Shown here piece by piece: positions 34,047 through 42,397 of a DNA stretch of 64,000 nucleotides. The stretch comes from Nocardia elegans NBRC 108235 (GTDB taxonomy: Bacteria > Actinomycetota > Actinomycetes > Mycobacteriales > Mycobacteriaceae), in the NCBI RefSeq assembly GCF_001612845.1, contig NZ_BDBF01000006.1:186001-250000 (forward strand). Direction: 5' to 3'. Both the position numbers and the translations under genes were made by a program. Within the stretch, counting starts at the first letter, position 1, and every line of letters begins with the position of its first letter. The notes under the pieces were generated by a model that was not told the origin of the DNA, did no database searches, and saw only the letters and a program-made list of their open reading frames with translations.

Positions 34047-35669
34047 TCATTCGGCAGGAACGGGGATTGCCGCGGTCAGGGTGGTGCCGTGGCCGATGTG
34101 GCTGGTGATGTGCAGGTGGCCGCCGAGCGCTTCGATTCGGTCGGTCAGGCCGGTCAGCCCGGACCCCTTGCCGGGGTCGGCTCCGCCCACTCCATCGTCA
34201 TGAATCCGTAGACACAGACCGCCGTCGTTCATCGTCGCACGTAAGGTCACCTCGGACGCCTGCGCGTGTTTGACCGCGTTCGTCAGCGCTTCCGCCGCAA
34301 CGTAATACGCGGCGACCTCGGTGGATTCCGGCATGGACCGGTCGATGTCGACGGCGAGATCGACCGGGACCGCGGAGCGACGGGCGAGCGCCTTCAGCGC
34401 CGGGCCGAGTCCGCCGTTGGACAGAATGGCCGGGTGGATCCCGTGGGAGATCGCGCGCAAGTCCTCCGACACGTCGACCAACCCCCGAACGATCTGGGAG
34501 AGTTCGGTTTTCAGGGTATCCAACTCGGGAGGTACCGCGCTGCGGGCGGTCTGCAAAGCGAGTCCGAGGGAGACGAGGCGTTGTTGCGCGCCGTCGTGCA
34601 GATCACGTTCGAATCGGCGCCGAGCCTGGTCCGCGGCGACGACGATGCGGGCGCGGGAGGCTGTGAGTTCGGCGTGAGCCTCGGTATTCGCGATTGCGGT
34701 CGCGACGAGGTCGGCGAACTCGGCCAGCCGCTGCTCGGTGTCGGGCGGTAACGGCTCTCGACCTGTGGTTCCGGCGACGATCGCGCCCCATACGTGGCCG
34801 TCGACGACGATCGGAGCACCGACACCGGCGCGCAGACCATAGAAACGGATCAGCGCGGCGGCCGAGCCGGCGGCTTGGTCATGGCTGTCCATCCGTGCAG
34901 TGGTGCCGCTGTGCAGCACCATCGCCGCCACATTGTCGCCCTCGAGGGTGAATCGCATGCCGACCGGCATTCTCGGCAATTCGGGCTCGTCGCGGGCAGC
35001 GACGAGAACGGCCGAGCCGTCAGGCTGGAAACGCAGCAGGGTTGCGTTGAACACCCCGAGACAGCGGGCCGATTCCTGCGCCACGGCCGAGAACACCTCC
35101 GACGATATCGCACCGCGCGCGACGAGGGTGGCCACCCGGCGCAACGCGGCTTGTTGCCGGGCCACCCGATCGGCTTCCCGGCGTCGTCGATCGGCCTCGG
35201 CCGCGTGCGAACGGGCCAGTGTGGCAAGGGTATTGGCCGATACCGCGACGATCAGGAACACCGCGACCGTGATGGCGTTCTGCGGGGCGACCGGGCCGGA
35301 TTCGGCGGGCCAGTGCCGAAAATAGTCGAAGCCGATGGCGCTGACGACCGATGTGATCATCGCCGGCCCGAGTCCCCACAGTGTGGAGATCATCAGGACC
35401 CCGAGCAGATACAGCACTCCGAACGAGTTGCCGGGAGCGATCCGCTCGAGCCCCAGCACGACCACCGTCTCCACAGCGATGACCAACGCCGCGACGGTGA
35501 GGCCGAGCGACAGCGACGGCGGCGCCGGGCGCATGGACAGTGAGAGCCAGCGGAAACGCCAGCGGCGTCCGTGTGACGGTTTCGGGATCATGATGTGTCG
35601 CTCACATCGATCATCGACGGGTATGGATGAATCCTCGGTTCCGACATCCATCGTAGCCGTCCACGTCAT
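34047..35669 (-). CDS. Membrane sensor histidine kinase (DUF4118, GAF, HisKA_3, HATPase)
   Basis: 540 residues. The N-terminal DUF4118-type membrane domain (about 50-150) has four hydrophobic spans, followed by a coiled coil, a GAF domain (about 175-325; FNATLLRFQPDGSAVLVAAR), a HisKA_3 dimerisation helix with the phospho-acceptor in FERDLHDGAQQRL (His358), and HATPase_c with HDDGVGG and GSGLTGLTDR. It pairs with NarL-type regulators, and one is encoded at 36156-36812. The start is uncertain: ATG 35669 is used, and ATG 35591 (MIPKPSHGRR) would shorten the tail without losing a domain. It is divergent from a lone receiver gene. Confidence 0.88.
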   Translation of the reverse strand: MTWTATMDVGTEDSSIPVDDRCERHIMIPKPSHGRRWRFRWLSLSMRPAPPSLSLGLTVAALVIAVETVVVLGLERIAPGNSFGVLYLLGVLMISTLWGLGPAMITSVVSAIGFDYFRHWPAESGPVAPQNAITVAVFLIVAVSANTLATLARSHAAEADRRRREADRVARQQAALRRVATLVARGAISSEVFSAVAQESARCLGVFNATLLRFQPDGSAVLVAARDEPELPRMPVGMRFTLEGDNVAAMVLHSGTTARMDSHDQAAGSAAALIRFYGLRAGVGAPIVVDGHVWGAIVAGTTGREPLPPDTEQRLAEFADLVATAIANTEAHAELTASRARIVVAADQARRRFERDLHDGAQQRLVSLGLALQTARSAVPPELDTLKTELSQIVRGLVDVSEDLRAISHGIHPAILSNGGLGPALKALARRSAVPVDLAVDIDRSMPESTEVAAYYVAAEALTNAVKHAQASEVTLRATMNDGGLCLRIHDDGVGGADPGKGSGLTGLTDRIEALGGHLHITSHIGHGTTLTAAIPVPAE

Positions 35670-35776
35670 ATCGTCATCCAGAGCAGGGCCGAGTCGGGTA
35701 GAGGTCCACTCCGTATCGGCGGGCTTTTCCGGGTAGCCGTAATGCGCGCCGGGAGCGGCGGGGGCAGACTGCGATC

Positions 35777-36178
35777 ATGATCGCGAGGGCCGACTCTCTG
35801 TGTTGCGTGATCGTCGACGACAGCCCCCTTTTCCTGGCTGCTGCCCGAAACCTGTTGCAGCAGCAGGGAATCAGCGTTGTCGGAGTGGCAGTCACTGTCG
35901 GCGAGGCGCTGCGGCGCGTCGAGGAACTCCGGCCCGATCTGGCCCTGGTCGATATCGATCTCGGCGGAGAGAGCGGCTTCGAGCTGGCCGAGCGGCTGGC
36001 TGGGACATCGGTACCGGTTGTTCTGATATCCACTCATGCGCAACAGGATTTCGCCGACCTGATCGCGGAGAGTCCGGCGGTGGGTTTCCTGGCCAAATCG
36101 GACCTGTCGTCGGTAGCGATCCTCGCGCTGCTCGATGGACGGGACGGGGATAGGATCAGCGCGATTCGAGGAACGTGA
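35777..36178 (+). CDS. Stand-alone response regulator receiver domain
   Basis: 133 residues, a single CheY-like domain with acidic pocket VDDS (Asp14, Asp15), phospho-acceptor Asp59 (ALVDIDLG), Thr/Ser in VLISTHA and Lys in FLAKSDLS. There is no output domain after it. It is divergent from the kinase at 34047-35669, and its 3' end overlaps the NarL gene (convergent) by 23 bp. It may act as a phosphate sink or modulator of the kinase-NarL pair. The ribosome site is weak. Confidence 0.85.
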   Translation: MIARADSLCCVIVDDSPLFLAAARNLLQQQGISVVGVAVTVGEALRRVEELRPDLALVDIDLGGESGFELAERLAGTSVPVVLISTHAQQDFADLIAESPAVGFLAKSDLSSVAILALLDGRDGDRISAIRGT

Positions 36179-36812
36179 TCACCGCGAGCACTCGGCGGTG
36201 ATCGTCCGCTTCCTCCGCCAGATCCAGTTTGGTCAGAATGCTGCGCACGTGCTTTTCGACCGTGCCCTCGGTGACCCACAGCTGCCGGGCGATACCGCCA
36301 TTCGAACGTCCCTCGGCCATCAACGCCAGGACCTCGCGCTCGCGCGCGCTGAGCATCGCGAGCGGATCGTCGCGCCGTCGGACCGACACCAATTCCGTCA
36401 CCACCATAGGGTCGACGACCGAGGCTCCTTTCGCGATTCGCCCGAGGGTGCCGATGAAGTCCTCGACGTCGGTGATCCGGCTCTTCAGCAGATAGCCGAT
36501 TCCGTGCCCGCTGGCCAGCAACTCCATCGCGTGTTCGACATCGGAGTGTGCCGACAGGACGAGGATGCCGATGTCGGGAAATTCCGCACGGATGACACGG
36601 GCCGCGTCCAGTCCCTCGGTGGTGTGCGAGGGCGGCATGCGAATGTCGACCACCACCACATCGGGCGGCTCCTGCCGAACCAGCTCCAGCAGTTGCGCGG
36701 CGTCGCCGGCCTGCCCCACGACCTCGAACCCCGACCTGGCCAGCAGGCTCGCCACACCCTCGCGCAGCAGGACGTCGTCCTCGGCGAGAAGCACCCGCAG
36801 CGGGGTCGTCAC
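36156..36812 (-). CDS. NarL/LuxR-family response regulator
   Basis: 218 residues. The receiver domain has acidic pocket EDD (residues 11-13), phospho-acceptor Asp56 (VVVVDIRMP) and Lys in YLLKSRI. The LuxR-type helix-turn-helix at the end is LSAREREVLALMAEGRSNGG, followed by VTEGTVEKHVRSILTKL. The GTG start at 36812 follows GGAGG. It is the expected DNA-binding partner of the HisKA_3 kinase nearby. Likely targets are the channel, HD and Dps genes that follow divergently at 37005-38904, inferred from position. Confidence 0.9.
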   Translation of the reverse strand: MTTPLRVLLAEDDVLLREGVASLLARSGFEVVGQAGDAAQLLELVRQEPPDVVVVDIRMPPSHTTEGLDAARVIRAEFPDIGILVLSAHSDVEHAMELLASGHGIGYLLKSRITDVEDFIGTLGRIAKGASVVDPMVVTELVSVRRRDDPLAMLSAREREVLALMAEGRSNGGIARQLWVTEGTVEKHVRSILTKLDLAEEADDHRRVLAVITFLESR

Positions 36813-37004
36813 CTGGGCTCGACCTCCTCGGATGCTCGGGACGCGACCGATCGGATTCGAGCATAGCCCGGGCGTATTGCAGCTGGCAGGTAGACCAGAA
36901 GTGGGGTTGGCGGGCACCGCGTATAGGCGTCAGCGCCGACGACATCGGCATCCGGACGAGCAATTCTGAGAGGTGTCCACCAGACAGATTCGAGGAGTAG
37001 TGAC

Positions 37005-37724
37005 ATGGTCACTTCCACAGAGTTCCGTTCAGCCGAGACGAACACTGCCGACACAGATATCGCGATGACCTCAGCCCACCGGCTCAGGTCGAAATATGCG
37101 GTGGAGTTGATCGGCACCTTCCTTCTCGTATTCACGGTGGGGGCGGCCGTCCGCAGCGGAAGCCAGCTCGCCCCGTTGGCCATCGGCGCGGTTCTGATGG
37201 TGATGATCTATGCCGGGGGGCACCTCTCCGGCGGGCACTACAACCCGGCGGTGACCCTGGCGGTGTTGATGCGGCGCCGGATCGAGTTTCGCGACGCCGT
37301 GCGGTATTGGGTCGCACAACTGGTCGCCGGACTGCTCGCGGCACTGGTGGTGCGTTACGTGGTGGATCCGGCACGAACCGCGACCACGCCGACCCTGACA
37401 CTGACCGGTCACACGGTGGGGGCCGCGTTCGCGGTGGAACTGTTGTTCACCTTCGCGCTGTGCTACGTGATGCTCAACGTCGCCACCAGCAAGAGTCACC
37501 CTGACAACTCGTTTTACGGCCTCGCGATCGGATTCACCGTCGTCGCAGGCGCATTCGCGGTCGGCGCGATCTCCGGCGGCGCGTTCAACCCGGCGGTCAC
37601 CCTCGGTGCGGCGGTGATGGGGGTCTTCGCCTGGCCGACGCTCTGGGTGTATTTCGTGGCGCAACTCCTCGCCGCCGCGGGGGCGGGCGCGGTGTTCCTC
37701 GCGCTCAACCCCGACGACAAATGA
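37005..37724 (+). CDS. MIP family channel (aquaporin-like)
   Basis: 239 residues with six membrane spans and two NPA half-helices (HYNPAVTL, Asn80; AFNPAVTL, Asn195). After the second NPA the usual selectivity-filter Arg (NPAR) is Val198, so the pore is likely wider and less water-specific than in AqpZ or GlpF. Glycerol, a small acid, ammonia, peroxide or another small neutral solute is possible. The 34-residue N-terminal tail is hydrophilic. GAGGAG precedes ATG 37005. It begins a run of three same-strand genes with an HD protein (25 bp) and Dps (33 bp), likely an operon of stress type. Confidence 0.9.
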   Translation: MVTSTEFRSAETNTADTDIAMTSAHRLRSKYAVELIGTFLLVFTVGAAVRSGSQLAPLAIGAVLMVMIYAGGHLSGGHYNPAVTLAVLMRRRIEFRDAVRYWVAQLVAGLLAALVVRYVVDPARTATTPTLTLTGHTVGAAFAVELLFTFALCYVMLNVATSKSHPDNSFYGLAIGFTVVAGAFAVGAISGGAFNPAVTLGAAVMGVFAWPTLWVYFVAQLLAAAGAGAVFLALNPDDK

Positions 37725-37749
37725 CCTCAACCACTAGAAAGGCACGACA

Positions 37750-38394
37750 ATGACGAAACCGATGCGCATCGCGGGGATCGCGATCCCCGACAGCCGGGTG
37801 GTGGCCGAGGCCACCGACCTCGTCCGCGGTATTGCTCCGGCGCTGCTGTTCCATCACTCTCGCCGCGTTTACCTGTTCGGGATGCTGCAAGGGCAACTGC
37901 GCGGGCTCGAGCCCGATCCCGAACTGCTGTATGTCGGTGCTATGTTCCACGACTTGGGGCTGACCGATGCCTATCGCACCGAGGATCGGCGCTTCGAGGT
38001 CGACGGCGCGGACGAGGCTCGCCGTTTCCTCCTCGAGCACGGCATCGAACCCGAAGCGGCACAACGGGTCTGGACTGCCATCGCCCTGCACACCACGCCC
38101 GGAATCCCCGAGCACATGGAACCCGAGATCGCACTCGTGACCGCCGGTGTCGAAACCGACGTTCTCGGCATCGGATACCACGACCTGGCACCCGCCGACA
38201 TCGAAGCCGTCACCGACGCTCACCCACGGCCCGATTTCAAACGACAGATTCTCGCCGCGTTCACCAAGGGCTTCGCCGATCGTCCCGACACCACGTTCGG
38301 CACCGTCAATGCCGACGTTCTCGCCCACTTCGTCCCCGGCTTCGTCCGAACGGACTTCGTGGACGTCATCGAATCCAATCCCTGGCCCGAATAA
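37750..38394 (+). CDS. HD-domain phosphohydrolase-like protein
   Basis: 214 residues. Metal-binding His35/His36 (FHHSRRVYLFG) and the HD pair His67-Asp68 (AMFHDLGLT) are followed by IALHTTPGIPEH. This pattern matches HD-domain hydrolases of the cyanamide-hydratase-like kind rather than RelA or cGAMP types. The substrate is unknown. It lies between the MIP channel and Dps genes in one likely operon, so it may process a small compound that enters by the channel. AAAGG precedes ATG 37750. Confidence 0.85.
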   Translation: MTKPMRIAGIAIPDSRVVAEATDLVRGIAPALLFHHSRRVYLFGMLQGQLRGLEPDPELLYVGAMFHDLGLTDAYRTEDRRFEVDGADEARRFLLEHGIEPEAAQRVWTAIALHTTPGIPEHMEPEIALVTAGVETDVLGIGYHDLAPADIEAVTDAHPRPDFKRQILAAFTKGFADRPDTTFGTVNADVLAHFVPGFVRTDFVDVIESNPWPE

Positions 38395-38427
38395 ATCGCC
38401 CCCTTCCACCTATCAGGAGCAACGATC

Positions 38428-38904
38428 ATGACTCAGACCGAAACACGCCTCGGCTTCCACGCATCGGCACAACTGGCCGGCCACCTGCAGCGGGTCCTCG
38501 TCGACCTGACCGCCCTGCACCTGAACGGCAAACAGGCCCACTGGAACGTCGTGGGTCACAACTTCCGCGACCTCCACCTGCAGCTCGATGAGATCGTCGA
38601 TGCCGCCCGCGACGCGAGCGACACCATCGCCGAACGTATGCGAGCCCTCGACGCCGTTCCCGACGGTCGGCCGCTAACAGTGTCGGCCACCACCCGATTG
38701 CCGGTACTCCCACCCGGTGAACAGGACACCTCCAGTGTCGTAGACCTGGTCACCACCCAGATCCGCACCACTGTCGCGACGATACGCGAGGTGCACGACG
38801 AGGTGGACGCCGAGGACCCGTCCACTGCCGATCTTCTACACGCCGTGATCGATCAACTCGAGAAGCTGGCATGGCTGCTCAGCTCCGAGAACCGCGGCCG
38901 ATAG
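38428..38904 (+). CDS. dps: Dps family DNA-binding ferritin-like protein
   Basis: 158 residues. Ferritin-like helices carry [20 protein letters not shown], followed by [19 protein letters not shown], with the intersubunit ferroxidase His/Asp/Glu residues typical of Dps. It stores iron and protects DNA from peroxide. The N-terminal tail is short and has little Lys, so DNA binding may be weak or through the C-terminus. AGGAGC precedes ATG 38428. It is third gene after the MIP channel and HD protein, which suggests a common oxidative or starvation signal through the nearby two-component system. Confidence 0.92.
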   Translation: MTQTETRLGFHASAQLAGHLQRVLVDLTALHLNGKQAHWNVVGHNFRDLHLQLDEIVDAARDASDTIAERMRALDAVPDGRPLTVSATTRLPVLPPGEQDTSSVVDLVTTQIRTTVATIREVHDEVDAEDPSTADLLHAVIDQLEKLAWLLSSENRGR

Positions 38905-38984
38905 ACGTCATCGGTGAGCCGGACCAGCCAGCGTAGCCCGGCTCACCGCGGCAAACGGGTCGACGCCGACACTCGACTGTTAGA

Positions 38985-39007
38985 GCACATAGTGATAATA
39001 GTTAGAT
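38985..39007. promoter_or_regulatory. AT-rich promoter with CATAGTGAT motif
   Basis: AGCACATAGTGATAATAG (motif CATAGTGAT at 38988-38996) lies 23-31 bp before the thiolase-hydratase fusion start. It is another member of the recurring island motif and closest to the perfect palindrome at 2671. Confidence 0.4.
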
Positions 39008-39019
39008 ATGTACTCGGGC

Positions 39020-41395
39020 ATGACCGACCTCTCCGAACCGGACTCCTGGACCCCCGTTCTCGTCGGGGTCGGACAGTCCTCCGAACGTATCGACGATCCC
39101 GGATACCGCGGGTTGTCCGCCGTCGAACTCGCGGCCGAGGCAGCCGCCGAGGCGCTGGCCGACACGGGTGCCGACGCTGTCGCAGTAGGCGCTGCGATCG
39201 AAACCGTCGCCGCTGTCCGGCAATTCGAGATCTCCACCCCCGGGGCTCGAGCACCACTAGGCAAGTCCGACAACTATCCACGCTCGGTAGCGCGCCGAAT
39301 CGGAGCCGACCCGCGTAAGGCCATACTCGAAGTCAGTGGCGGACAGTCCCCGCAACATCTGGTCACGGAAATGGCCGCGACAATCGCCCGTGGTGACCTC
39401 GAGGTAGCACTCGTCTTCGGCTCGGAGGCAATTTCCACTACCCGCCACCTCGCCAAGTCCGCCGACAAACCGGATTTCAGCGAAACCGTCGGAGGCGAGC
39501 TGGAAGATCGCGGTTACGGTCTCGAGGGCCTGTCCTCCCGCCACCTGGCCATGCACGGCCTCACCAACGCACCGAGCCAATACGCGCTGTTCGAGAATGC
39601 GCGGCGAGCACGACTGAAGCAGTCGCGGGCGGACTACGCGCTGTCCATGGGCCGCCTGTTCGAGCCCTTCTCCGCGGTGGCCGCGGCCAATCCGCACGCC
39701 GCCGCACCCGTGCAGCGGGACGCGCACGAGCTGGCTACACCGACCGAGCGCAACCGATTCATATCCGAGCCCTATCCGCGGTTTCTCGTCGCTCGCGACC
39801 AGGTCAACCAGGGTGCGGCCGTACTTCTCATGTCCGTGGCGGCCGCCCGGCGTCTCGGCGTTCCCGAAGAACGCTGGGTGTTCCTGCACGGCCATGCCGA
39901 TCTTCGCGAGCCCGCACTGATGGACCGCGAGGACCTCTCGTGCGCGCCGGCGTCGGTCACGGCGGTCCGGCACGCGCTGGAAGTCGCGGGGATCGAACTG
40001 GACGAGATCGCGACGTTCGATCTGTACAGCTGCTTCCCCATCGCGGTATCCAACATCTGCGACGGCCTGGATCTGGCGCCGGACGATCCGCGCGGACTGA
40101 CCCTCACCGGGGGCTTACCCTTCTTCGGCGGCGCGGGCAACAACTACTCCATGCACGCCATCGCCGAAACTGTGAACCGGCTACGTGCCCGGCCGGGCAC
40201 CTTCGGTCTGGTGGGTGCCAACGGCGGCACTCTGAGCAAGTATTCGGTCGGCATCTACTCGACCGCTCCCGCCCCGTGGCGTACCGACCGTAGCGCGGAA
40301 CTGCAGGCCGATATCGATGCGTGGCCTACCCCGGAGCAGGCAGCGGCCGCCGACGGCTGGGCAACCATCGAGACCTACACCGTGAAGCACGGCCGCAACG
40401 GTGATCGCACCGGTGTGGTGATCGGACGCCTCGAGGCCGATGCCCGCCGCTTCGTCGCCATGACCCAGCACGGCGACGAGGAGATTCTCGACCGGCTCGG
40501 TACCGGCGAACCGATCGGCACCCGCGTCTACGTCCGCTCGTTCGGATTCGGAAACAGGGTGACCACGGACCAGGCCCGGATGAACGAACTGTTCCCACCT
40601 CGGCCGAAGGTGCTGCGCGAGAACTACGAACACGTATCGGTCCGCCGCGAGGGTCATCTGCTCGAGATCACCATCAACCGGCCCGAGGTGCGCAACAGCT
40701 TGCACCCGCCGGCCAACGAGGAACTCGATGAGATCTTCGACGCCTACTTCGCCGATCCGGACCTCTGGGTAGCTATCCTGACCGGCGCCGGGGACAAGGC
40801 ATTCTCGGCCGGGAACGACCTCGTCTACTCCGCGTCCGGGAAATCCGTCTGGGTGCCCAAGAACGGGTTCGCCGGGCTGACCAGCCGCCGGGATATGACG
40901 AAACCAGTCATCGCCGCGGTCAACGGTTTCGCCATGGGCGGCGGGTGCGAAATAGCACTCGCCTGCCATCTCATCGTCGCCGACGAGACCGCGACGTTCG
41001 CGCTGTCCGAAGTGAAAGTCGGCCTCGCTGCCGCGGCGGGCGGCCTGGTACGGCTGCCGCGCGCGATACCGGCGAAGCTCGCCAACGAGATGATACTCAC
41101 CGGCAGACGCATCACCGCCGCCGAAGCCCACTCCTACGGTTTGGTCAACCGTGTGGTGGCGCCCGGTACCGCGATGGCGGGCGCCCGCGCGTTGGCAGCC
41201 GAGATTCTCGACGGCAGCCCCACCTCCGTGCGCGCCTCCCTGCAGATCATGAGCGAGACCGCCGGCATCGCCGATACCATCGACGCCGTCACCCACCTCT
41301 CGCCGGCGCTCGACGCACTCCTGCTCAGCGAAGACAGTGTCGAAGGGATGACCGCCTTCGCGCAGAAGCGACGGCCCGTATGGCGCAATCGGTGA
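39020..41395 (+). CDS. Thiolase-like protein fused to enoyl-CoA hydratase
   Basis: 791 residues in three parts. About 1-410 is a thiolase-like (TLP1) fold in which the nucleophile region is EVSGGQSPQHL with no Cys. About 420-530 is the small beta-barrel domain that follows TLP1 proteins (YTVKHGRNGDRTGVVIGRLE). About 540-791 is a complete crotonase with both catalytic Glu, Glu644 (GGGCEIAL) and Glu664 (LSEVKVGL). It could hydrate an enoyl-CoA and pass the product to the thiolase-fold site, perhaps for retro-aldol cleavage (inference). An ATG at 39008 is an alternative start. A LysR gene overlaps its stop. Confidence 0.85.
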   Translation: MTDLSEPDSWTPVLVGVGQSSERIDDPGYRGLSAVELAAEAAAEALADTGADAVAVGAAIETVAAVRQFEISTPGARAPLGKSDNYPRSVARRIGADPRKAILEVSGGQSPQHLVTEMAATIARGDLEVALVFGSEAISTTRHLAKSADKPDFSETVGGELEDRGYGLEGLSSRHLAMHGLTNAPSQYALFENARRARLKQSRADYALSMGRLFEPFSAVAAANPHAAAPVQRDAHELATPTERNRFISEPYPRFLVARDQVNQGAAVLLMSVAAARRLGVPEERWVFLHGHADLREPALMDREDLSCAPASVTAVRHALEVAGIELDEIATFDLYSCFPIAVSNICDGLDLAPDDPRGLTLTGGLPFFGGAGNNYSMHAIAETVNRLRARPGTFGLVGANGGTLSKYSVGIYSTAPAPWRTDRSAELQADIDAWPTPEQAAAADGWATIETYTVKHGRNGDRTGVVIGRLEADARRFVAMTQHGDEEILDRLGTGEPIGTRVYVRSFGFGNRVTTDQARMNELFPPRPKVLRENYEHVSVRREGHLLEITINRPEVRNSLHPPANEELDEIFDAYFADPDLWVAILTGAGDKAFSAGNDLVYSASGKSVWVPKNGFAGLTSRRDMTKPVIAAVNGFAMGGGCEIALACHLIVADETATFALSEVKVGLAAAAGGLVRLPRAIPAKLANEMILTGRRITAAEAHSYGLVNRVVAPGTAMAGARALAAEILDGSPTSVRASLQIMSETAGIADTIDAVTHLSPALDALLLSEDSVEGMTAFAQKRRPVWRNR

Positions 41396-42312
41396 GCGTC
41401 GACTTCACCCGCCTGAAGTACTTCGTGGCGGTCGCCGAAGAATTGCATTTCAAACGCGCGGCCGACCGTTTGCACATCACGCCGCCGCCACTGAGCAAGC
41501 AGATCAAACTGCTGGAGCGCGAGCTGGGCGGCGAGTTGTTCGCGCGCAGCTACCACGACGTGAGGCTGACACCACTCGGCGCGGCGCTCGTCGAGCCGGC
41601 TCACCGAATTCTCGACATGGTGACCGAGCTCCGAGCGACCGCGAGCAAGATCGCCGGGAGCGCCGGGCCGCTGCGCGTCGGTGCGACGGCATTCGCGCCC
41701 TCCGATTTCCTATACGCCTTCGAGGACGCGGTCAACCAATTAATCGCTGCGCCAACGGAATTCAGCCTTCCCGGCTCCGCCGCGGAGGTTGCTGCCCACC
41801 TGGTCGCCGGCCATCTCGACCTCGGCCTGATCCATTTGCCGTGTCCCGAATCCCGAGTCGACTTCCGCGTGATCTCCCGGTACCGAAGCGGTATCGCGGT
41901 ACGCAACGACGATCCTTTAGCCGCACGCGAAGTCATCACGATCGATGATCTGCGGGATCGCGAGGTAGCCGTGGACATCGCACGAGCCAATCCCCTGGCT
42001 ATGGCGACACTCATCCGCCGCCTCAACTCCAGTGGTGTCGCGCGAGTCGTGGAAGCCGCCGGCAGCCGCGCGAGTGAGGTCGAACTCGCGGCGCAGGTGC
42101 GGAGCAGGCGACTGGTCCTGCTGATCGCCTATGCTCCTGATTCCATTCTCGGCCGGGTCTTCTCGCCACCGCAGTTCAAGTTGATCCCCATCGACGACCA
42201 GCGGTGGAAACCGGGACAACTCGCGCTGGCGTGGTCACGCGACCGCCCGGAGCAGCATCCCGCACTCCGGGCGGCCATCGGCGAACTGATGGAGACCTTC
42301 GGCGCGGCGTGA
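41392..42312 (+). CDS. LysR family transcriptional regulator
   Basis: 306 residues. The N-terminal winged helix-turn-helix reads EELHFKRAADRLHITPPPLS, then KQIKLLERELG. The substrate-binding domain follows (PLRVGATAFAPSDFLYAFED, DLGLIHLPCPE). GTG 41392 overlaps the previous stop as GTGA, so translation is coupled; ATG 41380 in the same frame is an alternative. LysR genes are usually divergent from their targets, so this co-directional overlap is unusual and suggests self-regulation with the fusion gene. It converges with the third double CoA-transferase. Confidence 0.9.
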   Translation: MSVDFTRLKYFVAVAEELHFKRAADRLHITPPPLSKQIKLLERELGGELFARSYHDVRLTPLGAALVEPAHRILDMVTELRATASKIAGSAGPLRVGATAFAPSDFLYAFEDAVNQLIAAPTEFSLPGSAAEVAAHLVAGHLDLGLIHLPCPESRVDFRVISRYRSGIAVRNDDPLAAREVITIDDLRDREVAVDIARANPLAMATLIRRLNSSGVARVVEAAGSRASEVELAAQVRSRRLVLLIAYAPDSILGRVFSPPQFKLIPIDDQRWKPGQLALAWSRDRPEQHPALRAAIGELMETFGAA

Positions 42313-42328
42313 CACTTACCAGCCGGTA

Positions 42329-42383
42329 CGCCCCCCCCGGGGGGCGAAGACATGCTGGGTCGGCGGTCGGCGGCTGGGCCGCC
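42329..42383. terminator. GC-rich hairpins between convergent genes
   Basis: A run of eight C followed by six G within a palindrome (CGCCCC...GGGGCG, 42329-42346) is followed by GGCGGC-TGG-GCCGCC (42369-42383). Both lie in the 85-bp gap between the LysR and CoA-transferase stops and probably terminate one or both transcripts. Confidence 0.5.
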
Positions 42384-42397
42384 GGCCGCCCCAGCGA

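Noticed and set aside
768..39000. Reading the recurring motif as the KstR or KstR2 steroid operator
   Set aside because: KstR sites follow an AAC-N2-GTT type pattern and KstR2 sites a CAAG-N2-CTTG type. The motif here (CTAAGTTAT) does not match either.
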